From the NCBI GenBank assembly GCA_037355855.1, contig CM074767.1, forward strand, positions 1,550,001 to 1,614,000: a stretch of DNA of 64,000 bases, in the 5' to 3' direction. Positions 10,252 through 21,938 of this stretch are shown here, in pieces. Both the position numbers and the translations under genes were made by a program. The DNA comes from Pseudo-nitzschia pungens (lineage: Eukaryota > Bacillariophyta > Bacillariophyceae > Bacillariales > Bacillariaceae). Within the stretch, counting starts at the first letter, position 1. Every line of letters starts with the position of its first letter. The notes beneath the pieces are model-generated. The model was not told the origin of the DNA. It saw nothing but the letters and a program-made list of their open reading frames with translations, and made no database searches.

Positions 10252-11216
10252 GATGAAGTTTTTGACCAAAGGAATATCAAACGATTTGTAGAATAATAGT
10301 GCGTTTCGTCCCGATTGATGGATTGAAATCAATCATCGATAGGTTGATCTCCTCTTCTTTCATTCCCTCGGAATGGGTGCTGACACAACTCCTCGTGGCT
10401 CGAACGGAGATCCCGATCGTGTGCGATTCCGTTGTTGATTCCCCCTTGATGAGTTCTCTTTTGTTTGAATTTTTGTTTGAAACAGCTCCGAGATCGTGTG
10501 CAAAGTGCAAATAACAATATGTTAGGAGTCTCCGGCTGTAATTAGGCTCTAATTAATTCCGCGTTCCGGAGGTTCGGCACGTTCCGTGTCCGTTAAGAGA
10601 AATTTTTCTTGATGAAATGCATGAAGGTCCCCCTGCGCGTTAAAGGGGCAATTTTTCTCTGGGTTTCTACGACGAGGAACGATAGAATGAGCGTTCAAAT
10701 TCACTCTCTGAAGCTCATACACACGAACCGGCCTATCTACAAAATATACATCACTATGGTTGGAGAGTCGCACATGCAACCGAAACAAGAACACAGATTG
10801 CGAAAGACACGTGCGACAGGAAAGAGAGGCTCGATGGAAAGAAAAAAATTGTGATCTTCTGGAAGTAAGATTACGTAAGGTTAAGGCTACCTTACTCTTA
10901 GCAGTAGCACGTCAAACAATCGTACGTACGACACGTACATTGTCCAACTAAGTTGGGTATGAAATCCTGTAGCAAGAACTAAAAAAATAATAGCACGAAC
11001 CACGAGTGGATCTTTCCATTTTGCTGTTCGCTTTTGCATGTACCGTAAGTATTTCGGAATTCGTACAGAACTACCATCGCAAATCTCATACTTCGTATCT
11101 CGTATCATTCCATCCCTGCACAGTCTTCGGACACTGCTCGGAACACACTGCTGGAAAACACCCTGGCTTCACCGAGAAGAGAAGCAAAAGATAGCCGAGC
11201 AACAAAGATTGCAAGG
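10252..11216. other. Intergenic between divergent genes
   Basis: About 960 bp, expected to hold the promoters of the coiled-coil gene (minus) and the GH3 gene (plus). Contains CGTACGTACG-like short words near 10920. Small frames at 10277-10951 look like noise. Confidence 0.4.
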
Positions 11217-14200
11217 ATGGTGACGTTGTTGCGACGTTTTTGGTCATCAATTGGGTTGATTTTGTTCCTGGTTTTGCGTCAAGCCGGGTCCGCAGTCGTG
11301 AGGGGTTACGATGACAACGGCAAGGCATCCGGAAACACGAATGAACGCATAGCGGAGGAAGACGATGTTGATATTGAGAAGTTGTTGGACGAGTTAGATT
11401 GGACGGGTCAAGTTGGTCAAATGGTTCAAATGGACATCAACATGCTGGTGACAACAGACGAGTCGACAGTCCAGCTCAACCAAACCCTCTTGGACCAGTG
11501 GATTGGTAAATTTGGGGTTGGGAGTGTCTTGAACAATAACTACCCTTGGAAAGCAGCCGATTATCGACGTGAAGTCATTCGTCTCCAGCAGACTGCTCTC
11601 AAGTACAACCGTCCACCAGTGATTTGGGGTCTGGATTCCGTTCACGGTGCCAACTACGTCCAGGATGCCCTCGTGACACCCCAGCCGATCAACCTGGCGG
11701 CTTCTTTCAACAATAGCATTTCCTACGAGGCCGGTAAATTGGCTTCCAAGGACACACGCCGTGCGGGGATTCCGTGGCTTTTTTCGCCCCTTTTGGGATT
11801 GAGCTGGAATCCATATTGGTCGCGGGTGTTCGAAACCTTTGGAGAAGATCCTCTCTTGGTTGGGCAAATGGCGCAGAGCATGATCGAGGGGATCCAAGCC
11901 GCGGACGACGAAGGCGACGAGGGTTTGTTGCCTTCCAGAGCGGCAGCCTGTGCCAAGCACTTTGTGGGGTATTCCAATCCCCACAATGGACACGATCGAG
12001 CACCGTCACAGATTCCAATGCGCCATCTGTATCAACATTTTCTGCTTCCGTGGAGAAGGGTATTGCGGAACAAAGATGCGGACGCGAATGGCAAAAACAA
12101 ACCATCAGAATCTACAACAAGGCGCAGCAGACCCATGACGGTAATGGAATCTTACACGGAAATCGATGGGGTCCCGAATGTTGCCAACCGCCGGACTCTG
12201 GACAAAATATTGCGGAAAGAGCTTGGATATACCGATGGGATGCTCGTCACGGACTACAACGAGATTACAAATTTGGAGAGATGGCACCATCTCGCTGCTG
12301 ATGGGGACGATGCTGTGTGGAAGGCCATGTCAGATGGGACCGTCGATATGTCTATGATCGGCCTCAACGTTGAGGATGTTTCTGCCTTTTTTGACGGAAT
12401 GAACCGGTTGTTGTTCCGAGCCATGAAAGAACAGGGCAGGGCTCAGAAAATCAAAGATCGCGTTCGCGAGAGTGCCCGTCGCGTTCTGCGACTGAAGCGG
12501 GATCTCAATATGTTTCGAGAAAGTTTTCAACTGATGCCGCTCGAAGACGAATCGATGGAGGACAGCATGGCCAAAACAGATGTTGCCACGGTGCTAGACA
12601 TGACTCGCCAGTCCATTATCTTGACAAAAAACGAGAACAAGGCATTGCCACTGATGAAACCAGAGGTAAATCCTGCTATACCGTTGAAGTTACTCGTCAC
12701 CGGCCCCAGTAGCAATGCTCTTTCGTTCCAAACCGGTGGTTGGACGGGGGAGTGGCAAGGGATCAACTCGAACTACGAAAACGAATGGTTTACGTACAAC
12801 GGATACAGGACGGTCCTCGGCGCTTTGCAGGAAGAGAGTGATAAATTTGACGTGAAGTACGAATGTGGTGTCGATAGTCTGGGAAATGATTGTAGCACCA
12901 TCGGTAGCAGTCCTTCCACATCGCAGGAAAATAATCAGGGACCATTCCATAATCTACTGGATATGGTTGGGGGTTGGATACACGGTGAAAGTTCGTCATC
13001 TTCATCTACCTCAGCGTCGTCGTCCGATGTACTGGATGCGATCGTGATTTGTTTGGGGGAGGAAAATTATGCCGAAAAACCAGGGGATATCACCGATTTG
13101 AAGCTCCCACAAGGCCAATACGATTTAGTCACTGCCCTCAAAGACGTGATTGACGCACAGCAAAAAGGAATGACCACGAAAAAAACAAAAATGATTCTAG
13201 TGTACTTTGGTGGTAGACCTCGACTCTTAGCGGATGTGGTGAGTCGTTCGTTACATATTTTGAGTCCAATTCCATCTTTTGCTGTCAGAATATCCGATAT
13301 GCTCACTTGAATGTGTTCTGTTTCTCTCTCTAGGTTCCGTTGGTTGATGCTGTCATTGTTGGATTCTTGCCCGGTCCATTTGCGGGCAATGCAATTGCTG
13401 ACTTTTTGACTGGCCGGGCTAATCCAAGTGCCAGGTTGCCCATAACATATCCAAAGCACCAAGATTTGAGTGGGATTCCTTATCTGCATGAAATCAGCGA
13501 CATGTGCACGGAAGATACTGGTGGATTTCTTCCTCATATGAAAAACGTACCGTGCGATGTACAATGGCCGTTCGGACATGGACTAAGCTATACAAAATTC
13601 GAGTATGGGGACGTCCAGCTGAGCACTACGACATTGCAACAACACTGGTACGATGTAAATCATGAGAATAGCGAGAGAGGGAGGAAGACCGATGATGAAC
13701 AATTGTCTGTGACTGTGAGCGTAACGAACAGTGGTGATATGGCCGGGGCAGAGACCATCTTATTCTTCACGTTCGATGAATCCCGATCAACAACACCAGA
13801 ATACAAACGCCTTCGGGGGTACGAAAAGGTTTGGCTGGAGCCGGGAGAAGCGAAAGATGTTCGAATCTCGATTTCGTTGGAAAATGATTTGCGGTTTGTC
13901 GGACCTCACGATGATTCCCATTACATTCTTCAGGATGGTCTCAAATTCCGAGTGGGTATCGGGTCGGACTCGGATTGTCGTCTTACGTCAGATTCCGATT
14001 CGGATGATGGAATTGGTGTTTGCTCTGAAGTCGTGACGATACGAACCGAAACGGATTACGTGGGCGCGTGCGAGGCGGCGTGTAATCTTTGGAAAGAAAG
14101 TGGTGACTATTGTGTTGAGACAGTATTTCCCCCAAAATCATCTACGACAGGTACTTCCATCGGTGCCTGCAGGAACTCTTGTACGTCGATTCACTTTAGT

Positions 14201-14632
14201 GACAATGATGTTCAATTGAACAATGATGGTTGGGGTTGGAACTATGTGAAATGCCTAGAATCAATTGTACAAAACGATGCATTCGATTCGAAGAAAGATT
14301 GCTGGAAGTTAACATCCTTGTGTCGGGATGTTACTCACACTCTTGGCATGGACGAATTTGGTTCAGGTATGAGCGATAGCAAGATGGTTGGCAGCGGCGG
14401 TGGCAATAATGGAGGGAGTACAAATAATTTGCCGCCATTAGCGATCGTGTTGTCGCTGTTCTCCGGTCTTTTTGCTTCGGTGATGATTATCTACACAATG
14501 AGGGATGGCTTTGATGCTCCCAATATCCACCCCCGGCAGCAAAAGAGCACAAAGCGAGGGAAATACGCCAAGGTTGAATTCTTGGCCATAGATGCTGGTA
14601 GCAATGAAATGAGAAACAACAGAGTTTGTTGA
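11217..14632 (+). CDS. Glycoside hydrolase family 3 beta-glucosidase, membrane-anchored
   Basis: Two exons, 11217-13238 and 13334-14632, joined in phase 0 across a 95-bp GTGAGT...CTCTAG intron. The joint reads LLADV-VPLVDAVIVG and gives 1106 residues. GH3 enzymes release terminal beta-linked glucose from glucans with retention. The TIM-barrel domain shows EDPLLVGQMAQ, KH at residues 247-248, and the nucleophile Asp346 in GMLVTDYNEI. Domain 2 has GEENYAEKPGD, whose Glu620 fits the acid/base position, and PLPITYP-like and WPFGHGLSYT segments precede a fibronectin-III-like domain. The N-terminus is a signal peptide (SSIGLILFLVLRQAGS). Near the C-terminus a Cys-containing region is followed by a transmembrane helix (LAIVLSLFSGLFASVMIIY) and a basic tail, so the enzyme is probably a type I protein facing the cell exterior or a lumen. 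It may act on chrysolaminarin or wall glucans. Confidence 0.93.
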
Positions 14633-14845
14633 ACAAGTTATTCCGTCCATTGTATTTTTCATAAATAATTGAATATCGGAAACATCAATAACACTTGTAT
14701 TTGATCCCTTTGTTTGCATTATGCCATTGGCTTTACTCGATCCGCATGATTTGTGTCAACCCGAGCAGCAAATAATTTTAGTATGGCGAGGCACGGATAT
14801 CTGTAGAAGTGAGCGTCTTCAATGATGCGTAGCCGTTCTCGCTCA
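14633..14845. other. Short convergent intergenic region
   Basis: About 210 bp between the 3' ends of the GH3 and phosphatase genes. No feature recognised. Confidence 0.4.
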
Positions 14846-16027
14846 TCACACCGTCAGTGTCTTCTCAACTTCTTCTTGGTACTTTTGAACCTCAGGTAAT
14901 GAAAGCATTTTTGAAGCTAAAGCCTCGTGGAATCCGTCCCCAGAGCCTGGCGGTGTGGCAATGTATCCCTTTTTGTTGCAGTTCGAAGGAGCATCGGCGT
15001 CATAAATTGCAATTTCTTCACCAAACAAGTCAGTCATTTTACCTCCCATTGCCTTCAAGATTGCCTCGGGCGCACACAAGTCCCAGGCTCCGCCGATCTT
15101 ATGCTGAATGCTGCAAGTTACCTCTCCTAAGGCTGCTGCAAGAATTTTGTTCCCCGCTCCGCCGTATGTTACGATTGACCCTTCGAGACCCTCGATAGCC
15201 CCCCTCCGACAGGCTTCCATGACCTCGGCCGTGGAATCCCCAGTGGCGTGATGAGGTTTCGGGTATTTCTTTCCATCACTGTAGCGTTCGAGAGGGAAGG
15301 GTCCCCGGGTCAATGTAGCACCGATCACACCAGTTCCCATGCCGTTCAACCCATAAATCACAGTAGAGTCCTTCTCAAGAGTTCCACTCGGGAAGGGAAT
15401 GCCTACCGCACCCGCGACCGCTTCGCCATCAATGGCTATACCAACGAGGACCTGACAATTTTCGAGCCTCCCTTCCACAAATTCCCTCGTGCCATCCAAT
15501 GGATCGACAAAAATAGTTACCCTCTTTGCGTCAATTTCGGGTGCGACGTCAGAAGGAATCTCCTCCAAAAAGCGATCGCGATCGAGAGGTTCGAAGGTCA
15601 TGGTTTCTAGTGCTTTTGCAAGCTCGTCGTCGTCGTCCTCTTCACCGACAATTCGAAGGCAGTCCTCCTCGGTTTCTCCCTTTACCCAATCCGACCTCAA
15701 CGAACCAACAATTGCGTTGTAGGCCGATTTGTCCGCTTCGGTCAGTGCCGATCGGGGATCTTGAACGTCTTTTAGGACAACCTCCTTGAGTTCTTTGTTG
15801 CCACTGGATTCTCTCACAGCCTGGACTTTCCGGATTTCGATGCAGCCCCTCTGGCAGGCGTCAACGCATGTCGAGAGAAGAGGACCGATCTGCACCGTGT
15901 TTGCATTCGTTAATGCGTGGACGAGATGCGAAGTCCTCGACGTTGATACAAACGCAAGGGCGAGCGCGATGAAAATAAATGAAATTGGGACGCTTCCGGT
16001 GCTAACATTACGTGATTGAATCATCAT
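14846..16027 (-). CDS. 3'(2'),5'-bisphosphate nucleotidase / inositol monophosphatase family
   Basis: Metal-dependent, lithium-sensitive-type phosphatase. The signature IFVDPLDGTREFVEG gives the D-P-L-D-G-T metal site, an upstream acidic cluster (IVGEEDDDDE) supplies the first Glu ligands, TEADK matches the early conserved block, and GGAWDLCAPEAILKAMGG is the second family signature. Overall spacing fits PAP phosphatases (SAL1/BPNT/gPAPP), which hydrolyse 3'-phosphoadenosine 5'-phosphate from sulfation, better than short inositol monophosphatases. Starting at the Met-Met near 16027 gives a hydrophobic leader (ISFIFIALALAFV) ending around VHA-LTN, so a Golgi/ER lumen or plastid site is likely. 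The frame extends to another Met at 16102. The exact substrate cannot be decided here. Confidence 0.88.
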   Translation of the reverse strand: MMIQSRNVSTGSVPISFIFIALALAFVSTSRTSHLVHALTNANTVQIGPLLSTCVDACQRGCIEIRKVQAVRESSGNKELKEVVLKDVQDPRSALTEADKSAYNAIVGSLRSDWVKGETEEDCLRIVGEEDDDDELAKALETMTFEPLDRDRFLEEIPSDVAPEIDAKRVTIFVDPLDGTREFVEGRLENCQVLVGIAIDGEAVAGAVGIPFPSGTLEKDSTVIYGLNGMGTGVIGATLTRGPFPLERYSDGKKYPKPHHATGDSTAEVMEACRRGAIEGLEGSIVTYGGAGNKILAAALGEVTCSIQHKIGGAWDLCAPEAILKAMGGKMTDLFGEEIAIYDADAPSNCNKKGYIATPPGSGDGFHEALASKMLSLPEVQKYQEEVEKTLTV

Positions 16028-17155
16028 TGTAGTGCGGAATTCGATTGATCGATTGTGTTCTGCTTGTAAATGTCTAACACCCGTTGTGTACGAAGGGGAC
16101 ATGGAGATTTGGGATGGCTGACGCCAGTAAGTTCCGTCTTCCGATACAGGGATACGAATGCATTCTGAAGATCATTACGAGACCAGAGTGAAGTTTTTCT
16201 CGCCGAATTATTTTTACCAATTTTCAAAGGGGGAGGTTTTGAAGTGATATGGAGAGCAATAATTGTGACGTGTAGCGTGACATGGATTCTCTTAGTTACA
16301 CGTGTACTCGTAGCGTGAAGACATCAAAAAATACTTCTTCTAATTGCTTCGAAGAAGTGCGAGTAAGACTGAAAATCTTACGATTACCGTACCGGTAAGG
16401 TTTACGTGCCAGTAAGGTTACAAACTTGGCTTGTACTTGTAAAAACGCAAGAAACACTCGATATCGTAATGCAGCGAGTTACGAGGTAAATCTTACGGTT
16501 ACAAGTTACTTCGTACTTCATATTGACAAAGGGGTGAGATCTTGATAGCAAACTTTGTTTCCGATAGAGATGTAATTCTGCGTAATGAACACCTCTATTT
16601 TTGAAAGCTTTCACTGCACCAAGATTGATTGATTCATTGCAAATAAAACAAAAAATAATGACGATACCGTATTTTGAACTACTGGTTGTTACGTCAGAAC
16701 TTATCGTTGACCCCAAATTTTGTCTGACCAGAGTTCAAACTCCAATTGCTGATAATTATTTCTTCCCCGCGATCAATTTCTACGACTTCGTCACGTCGTG
16801 TAGTCCTTGGTGCCGTTGCAAGTTACAGCAGTAATGCTACTAACCTCTTGACTATGTGTATCATTTTTTGGTGACATCATGTGCCATCGATCTCATCGAG
16901 TGCACAGGACATCACGCCTTCTTGCAGAATGTGTTTTTTTTTCCCTCTGATTCGGAGCATTGGCACCAGTTTTTTTCATGTGCCAGCTTCATATATATGT
17001 CTTTCGTGAAAAGAGGCGAGAGGACCCGACCAATGGTTCTGAACTTTGTCCGTCGACGAATTGATTGCTTCGCATCCCTTACAACCAACGCAGGCCATCC
17101 CCAATGTTCCGAATTGAATGTTCTGCTCCATCCAAACTGCTGCACTTGGTTTGTA
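16028..17155. other. Intergenic with dispersed palindromic words
   Basis: No supported gene. Positions 16380-16510 hold several GTAAGGTTAC, TACCGGTAAGG and TTACTTCGTACTTC words that recur in other gene-poor parts of the window. Confidence 0.45.
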
Positions 17156-19016
17156 TCATTGCTGCCAATGGGTGTAGAATTTTGACGAGACCGCGATCGA
17201 GGTAGAACCCCCGATCAGCAGGAGCATTTGCAACAAGGACATTCCAATTCCATACAGCCGTCCCATGATATCGCGACGAGCCTCTTCGACTTGTTCCCGC
17301 AGCTGTTCCAGGTCGCCGTTGTTGTTGATGACAATGTCCGCCATGCCTTCCTTTTTGGAGAGAGCCATCTGCGAATTGATTCGAGCCTGGCATTCTTCCT
17401 TGGGGAGCTCCGGATTTCTCTGCATCAATCGTGCGAGCTGGACTTCCTCGGACGTGGTAACGCAAATGGTCACTCCAAACAACCACAGGAGCTTCCCGGA
17501 TTCGAAAAGAAGCGGCAGATCGCCCATCGTGATGTCGGCGTATCCAAAAAACACGCTCCTGACGAGTTTCTTGAGCAGGACACTCAGTATCTTGGGATGC
17601 GTGATGCGGTTCAGTTTTTTCCGTTCGTCTCGGTCGTTGAAAATAATGGCTCCGAGTTTCAGTCGATCGATCTGGCCGTTGTTTGGATCGAGAATGTCCT
17701 TTCCTTCGAAAGCCTTCACGATCTGGTGATAGACCGAATCGCTCGGCGAAACGATCTTCAGGATGGGAGTCTGGTCTTCGCTGTTGCCGCGGACGGTGTT
17801 ACCGGCGCCGGCGTGATACGAACCGTCGCTATTGCCCTCGTGTTCTTCCCCCGAATCGTTCTCGTCGTCGTCGTCGTCGTCCTCGTAATCGTCGTCGTCG
17901 TTGGCTTGCGAATACCGAGACCGACGGCGTCGATCCGCGTCGCGGTCGTCGTCCCCGTCTTCCCCTTCGCCGAGATTCGATGTCCGAGCCGCTCTCTCCG
18001 CCAGCACCTCCGGTGGCAACAAAATGTTGTGGGCGATCGAATCGGCGCAGATTAGCTGGACCGTCCCCTCGTTGTAGACAACGCCGCTGCAATCGTCCGT
18101 TCAGAGCAAAAGAGGCAACGGCCGAGAGAAAGCCGTTGACCGAACCCACGACCACGTTAAAGATCATAGCCAAAATGCCACCACCTCCGTCATTGGCTCT
18201 CGCCATTTTGATGAGCTCGTCATCCTCGTCAACGTGGCTTCGGCCGTTGTTCGGGTTGGAGCCTCCTACTCCTCCTCCTTTCTTGTGGTTTGATTTTTTG
18301 CCAGAGTTTCGTCGGTTGCGAATGTTGCTGTTGTTTGCACTCCCACCGGTCCCGTGATTGTTCTTGTCCTCGTCCTCGTCTTCGTCCCCGTCATCGTATG
18401 CCTCCGAGCTGCTGTAGTTGTAATCGACAAACATTTTTGCCGCCGTTGATTTGCCCGTAGCGATTCCACCCGTCAGCGCCACGAAACAGCCTATCGACTC
18501 CCCGATGTGAACGCCGATGCACAAGAATATCAATCGGATCGAGAACAAAATGGCGGTCGCGTCCGGTGTCAGCAACGAATCGCTGTTGGCAAAGTCGGCC
18601 GGACAATACAATCCGTAGCTCTGGAGCAACCAGGTAACGTTGTAGTGGAATTCGTCTTGTCGAAACGACGAATCCTTGCCCCGAAAGATTCCCGAGCCGT
18701 ATTCCTCGACATCGTCGCCTCCGGCGAGATCATCGACCGAGGGAGCCGCGGCCGGAACGGGCAGACACCCCAGCGAGGGAAGCAACCATTCCATCAGAAT
18801 GTCCCCGATCAGAAAGACCACCAGAGTGGTCCACACGTCGCTCCGAATCCCGGAGACGTGGATTTTGGTACAGATCCTGGAGGTAATAAAGCCCACCACG
18901 AACCCAAAGGGAATCAGGATGAGTGTCCCCGTCACGAATTCTTCCACCAGCCGTCGCTGCGTGATCTTTCGGACCCCAAAGGCGACCACGAGCCGGGTAA
19001 AGGGGCGGGTGAGCAT
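17156..19016 (-). CDS. Dephospho-CoA kinase with membrane segments
   Basis: Last enzyme of coenzyme A synthesis: ATP phosphorylates dephospho-CoA. The Walker A loop is FVALTGGIATGKSTAAKMF. After a break of frame, VQLICADSIAHNILLP matches the D-A-D-x-I-A-H-x-x-L substrate block, and the CoaE lid and core follow (KLGAIIFNDRDERKKLNRITHP, DLPLLFESG, ARLMQRNPEL, ARINSQM, ADIVINNNGDLEQL). The first part (19016 to about 18100) and second part (about 18100 to 17156) lie in different frames. A pyrimidine-rich stretch ending in TTGCAG near 18084 suggests an intron, but I could not fix the donor, and a frameshift is possible. Odd features: two or three transmembrane-like helices before the kinase, one at the C-terminus, and long Asp/Asn/Gly- and Arg-rich low-complexity insertions not usual for CoaE. 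Confidence 0.8.
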
Positions 19017-19027
19017 GTTGCGGGTTT

Positions 19028-19081
19028 GTGGTGTTGTGCTGTGCCGTGCTGTGCCGTGCTGTGTTGTGCTGTGCTGTGTTG
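19028..19081. repeat. GTGCTGTGCC-type minisatellite
   Basis: Five or so imperfect copies of a 10-bp GTGCTGTGCC/GTGTTGTGCT unit, beginning 12 bp upstream of the CoaE start codon and therefore probably in its 5' leader. Confidence 0.8.
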
Positions 19082-20544
19082 CTCCTTGTGGCTAGTTTTC
19101 GGTTATACAGTAGTGGTTATCTCGAAAGTTATGTATTGTATTGTAAGGTTATTGTATTGTGTGAATGGATAGCGTAAGCCTTAGTTGGTTCGGCTTGCGA
19201 ACGGTGAAGAATATCTCGCAATGGTCGATCACACCACAGGGATACGGTAACCTTCGTAATCAATCGTGATGGAAGATCGATCGATTCGAACAGCTTCACC
19301 TCCTTACAGGTAATCTTACCCGTAGTGCGTTTAGTGTTTCGATAGATAATGGACCATTGCTCGGCACGGGTAATTACCAACACCGTACGGTACTCATTTT
19401 TTGAGAGACCGACGGATGACTGCCCGATGAAAAGAAAATCGCAAGTAGCAACACCCTAATCTTACTCGTTGTACGTAAGACTTACTTTTAGACGGAAGAG
19501 TTTAGTACACAAATTTCGCGCCCGGCAAGTTGCACCTGTCGTCACCACTTTGAACTTAGACTTAATTAACGTGTCCGACAGGCATTATCACCTACGCGTA
19601 CAGTAAGTTACGGTACTTCGTACTTCGTATTACTTCTATTTTTTAGCGCAACCGTAACCTTTTAACTGTTATGAACAGAGGAGGTCAGGACGCAGGACCA
19701 GAACCGCAAGTTTTAAGGACGTGAGCCGTAGGGTACAAAAAGTAATTTCCGGTATCGTATGTACGAACTATACGCTCCAAATCATAGATAGATAAGCAAC
19801 GCCACGGTACCGGTATGGCTCCAGCCTCTGCAGTAAAGTCCAAACTGTTCTAAGATTAATTACCGTTAATTACTTCGTAGTTTGCAATTGTTTGGTCTTC
19901 AAAAGTGAACAAAACGCAACGAAAGAAAGTTGGATGCTTTACTAGTATTGTTGTTCGCAGTTTTTTTTTTCAAAAAGGTGTTGTTCGAGCTGTAAAAACA
20001 TTGAAGAAAAGCACGCGAATGCTAGAGCCAATTCGGATGCTCTGACTCGCGCTGCACTTGAAAGAAAGTGACAATTCTTTTCTGCGACGGCAAAGGTCTG
20101 ATAGCGAAAGACATGATGCACTACATTGAATTCTATTATACTTGTACAAACTTTCTCGATCGGAATTGCATATATGTATGTATGTATGTATGCTATTGCT
20201 CCGATTCGAGTTTTGACTGTTTCCTTTTGTTCTCGGATCTACCGTGTGGTTTGTATCTTGCCCAGTACACTAGCATTCATCAAAAACTCCCCCGATCGAG
20301 TCTGCGGATTGAATGACTGTGCCAAAGACGAAGACGAACGCAATTGCCAATACAAAAGACAACAGATGTGATACATCGTTTGCCTCGACCACACATCTCG
20401 TTTTTTTTTTCCTCCGACTCCAACTGCAAGCCGGTCTCGTTTTGTCCACCGGCGGTTGTTCGCTATTCCCTTCGGCATCGCTGCCGCTATTGGCACATCC
20501 AATCGCAACGAAACAAGCGGATTGTTTGTTTGTTTCTTTGTTTG
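19082..20544. other. Intergenic, gene-poor
   Basis: No supported gene over about 1.4 kb. Palindromic words (TACTTCGTACTTCGTA near 19615, GTAAGACTTAC near 19475) and an ATGT microsatellite at 20170-20191 are present. Probably contains the 3' UTR of SF3B4 near its right edge. Confidence 0.45.
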
Positions 20545-21938
20545 TTATTGCATCGATATCGACGGTGGTGGAGGGGGAGGAGGCGGCGGGGGTGGAGCGG
20601 TCATGCCCGAATTTCCCATTGGTGGAGGTGGCGGCGGGGGAGGCGGTGGCATTCCTCCTCCCATGCCGTGTCTACAGCAGCGATAGAGAAGAAAGAATCA
20701 AAAAAAAGCATTGGCAACGACGTGGAGGGGGAAGAAAGCGAAAGCGAAAGCGAACGGTACTCGTGCGCGTGAGCCATCCAATCTGCAAACCGGTCGATGT
20801 TTGCTCCAAAACACATTCCGATGCACGGAGAAACAAACAAAAACACAAAATCACAAAAACACAAAATCACAAAAACACAATCGAGCGCTGCCACGACGCG
20901 ATCGTCCCCGACTTACCCCGTTTGCATCATGGGTGGCGGTGGAGGCGGAGGCGGCGGTGGTGGTGGAGGCATGTTCATGTTCACGTTCATGTTCATGTTC
21001 ATTCCCCCGCTCCCCATGTTCATGCCCATCATCGGTGGGGGCGGCGGGGGAGGCATCATCCCGGTGTGCTGCGGTTGGTAGTAACCGCCGCCGCCGGGAG
21101 GAGGACCGTAGCTCCCGGGTGCGCTTCCGCCGAATCCCCTTCCCATGGACGGCGGGGGCGGTGGGGGCGGCATCATCCGGCCGGTAGAAGCGGCATTGGC
21201 GGCGGTGGCCATGCCGATGCCGGTGTTGGTACCGAGCGACGAAGCCTGCCGCAATTCATCCCGCCGCGATTTTCTCTGGGCCGCGAGCATGCGCTCGGCC
21301 CTCGATCCGTGCCGCTCGTGGGCGTTGTGGGTGTGGTTGTTGTTGTTGCCATTGATGCCGTTGCTTCCGGCGGTGTCCTTCTTGAAGGCGTACTGCACGA
21401 CGATCTGGCGGTTCCCCAGGTACTGTCCGTTCATGCACTCCAGTGCCGTGTCGGAGGCCTCGAAGGAATCGTAGGACACGAATCCAAAGCCCTTCGATTC
21501 GCCCGTGTCTTCCTCCCGCATTATTTTGGGTTGCTTGATGAGCGTCCCAAAGGCCCCGAAGGTGTCGTACAAGAGGTGCTCGTCGACATCGTTGGGATCC
21601 AGGTTTCCCACAAAGAGATTGGCACCAACGTCCCTCGACCACAGCTCCGTTTTGGAATTGTGCAGGCTCGACTTGGAGACCTTGAGAGGCCGGTTGTAGA
21701 ACTTCATCATGTTTAGGATCTGAATGGCGTAATCGGCGTCCCGCGCGTCTAGGAATTCGATGAAGCCGTATCCGTTGTGCGTGTTGGTGATCTTGTCGGT
21801 GGGCATGTAGACCGACTTGACCCTTCCGACCTGCGCGAAGAGTTCGAGCAAGACCTTCTCCGTGCAGACCGGGTCGAGATTTCCCACGTACACCGTGGCT
21901 TCGTGGTTCCGGTGTTCGACGTTGGCGAGACTGGCCAT
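20545..21938 (-). CDS. SF3B4: Splicing factor 3B subunit 4 (SAP49)
   Basis: RNA-binding subunit of the U2 snRNP SF3b complex, which helps tether U2 snRNP to pre-mRNA near the branch site. Two RRMs are seen: residues about 15-93 (RNP2 VYVGNL, RNP1 GYGFIEF) and about 103-180 (RNP2 LFVGNL, RNP1 GFGFVSY), with the family-typical start RNHEATVYVGNLD and VDEHLLYDTFGAFG. A Gly/Pro/Met-rich tail follows, as in SF3B4. The main exon (21938-20917) runs into GTAAGT. The intron is 20916-20672, ending in TGTAG, and a 127-bp second exon (20671-20545) adds G-H-G-M-G-G-G-M and two poly-proline blocks before TAA. The total is 382 residues, and the join in phase 2 is exact. An unspliced reading stops one codon after MMQTG. 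Confidence 0.93.
20839..20880. repeat. Tandem repeat in SF3B4 intron
   Basis: Three near-copies of a 15-bp unit (ACACAAAATCACAAA) inside the SF3B4 intron. Confidence 0.75.

Noticed and set aside
7679..10332. The two converging coiled-coil proteins as an inverted duplicate pair
   Set aside because: Similar length and coiled coils, but no alignable sequence beyond heptad composition.
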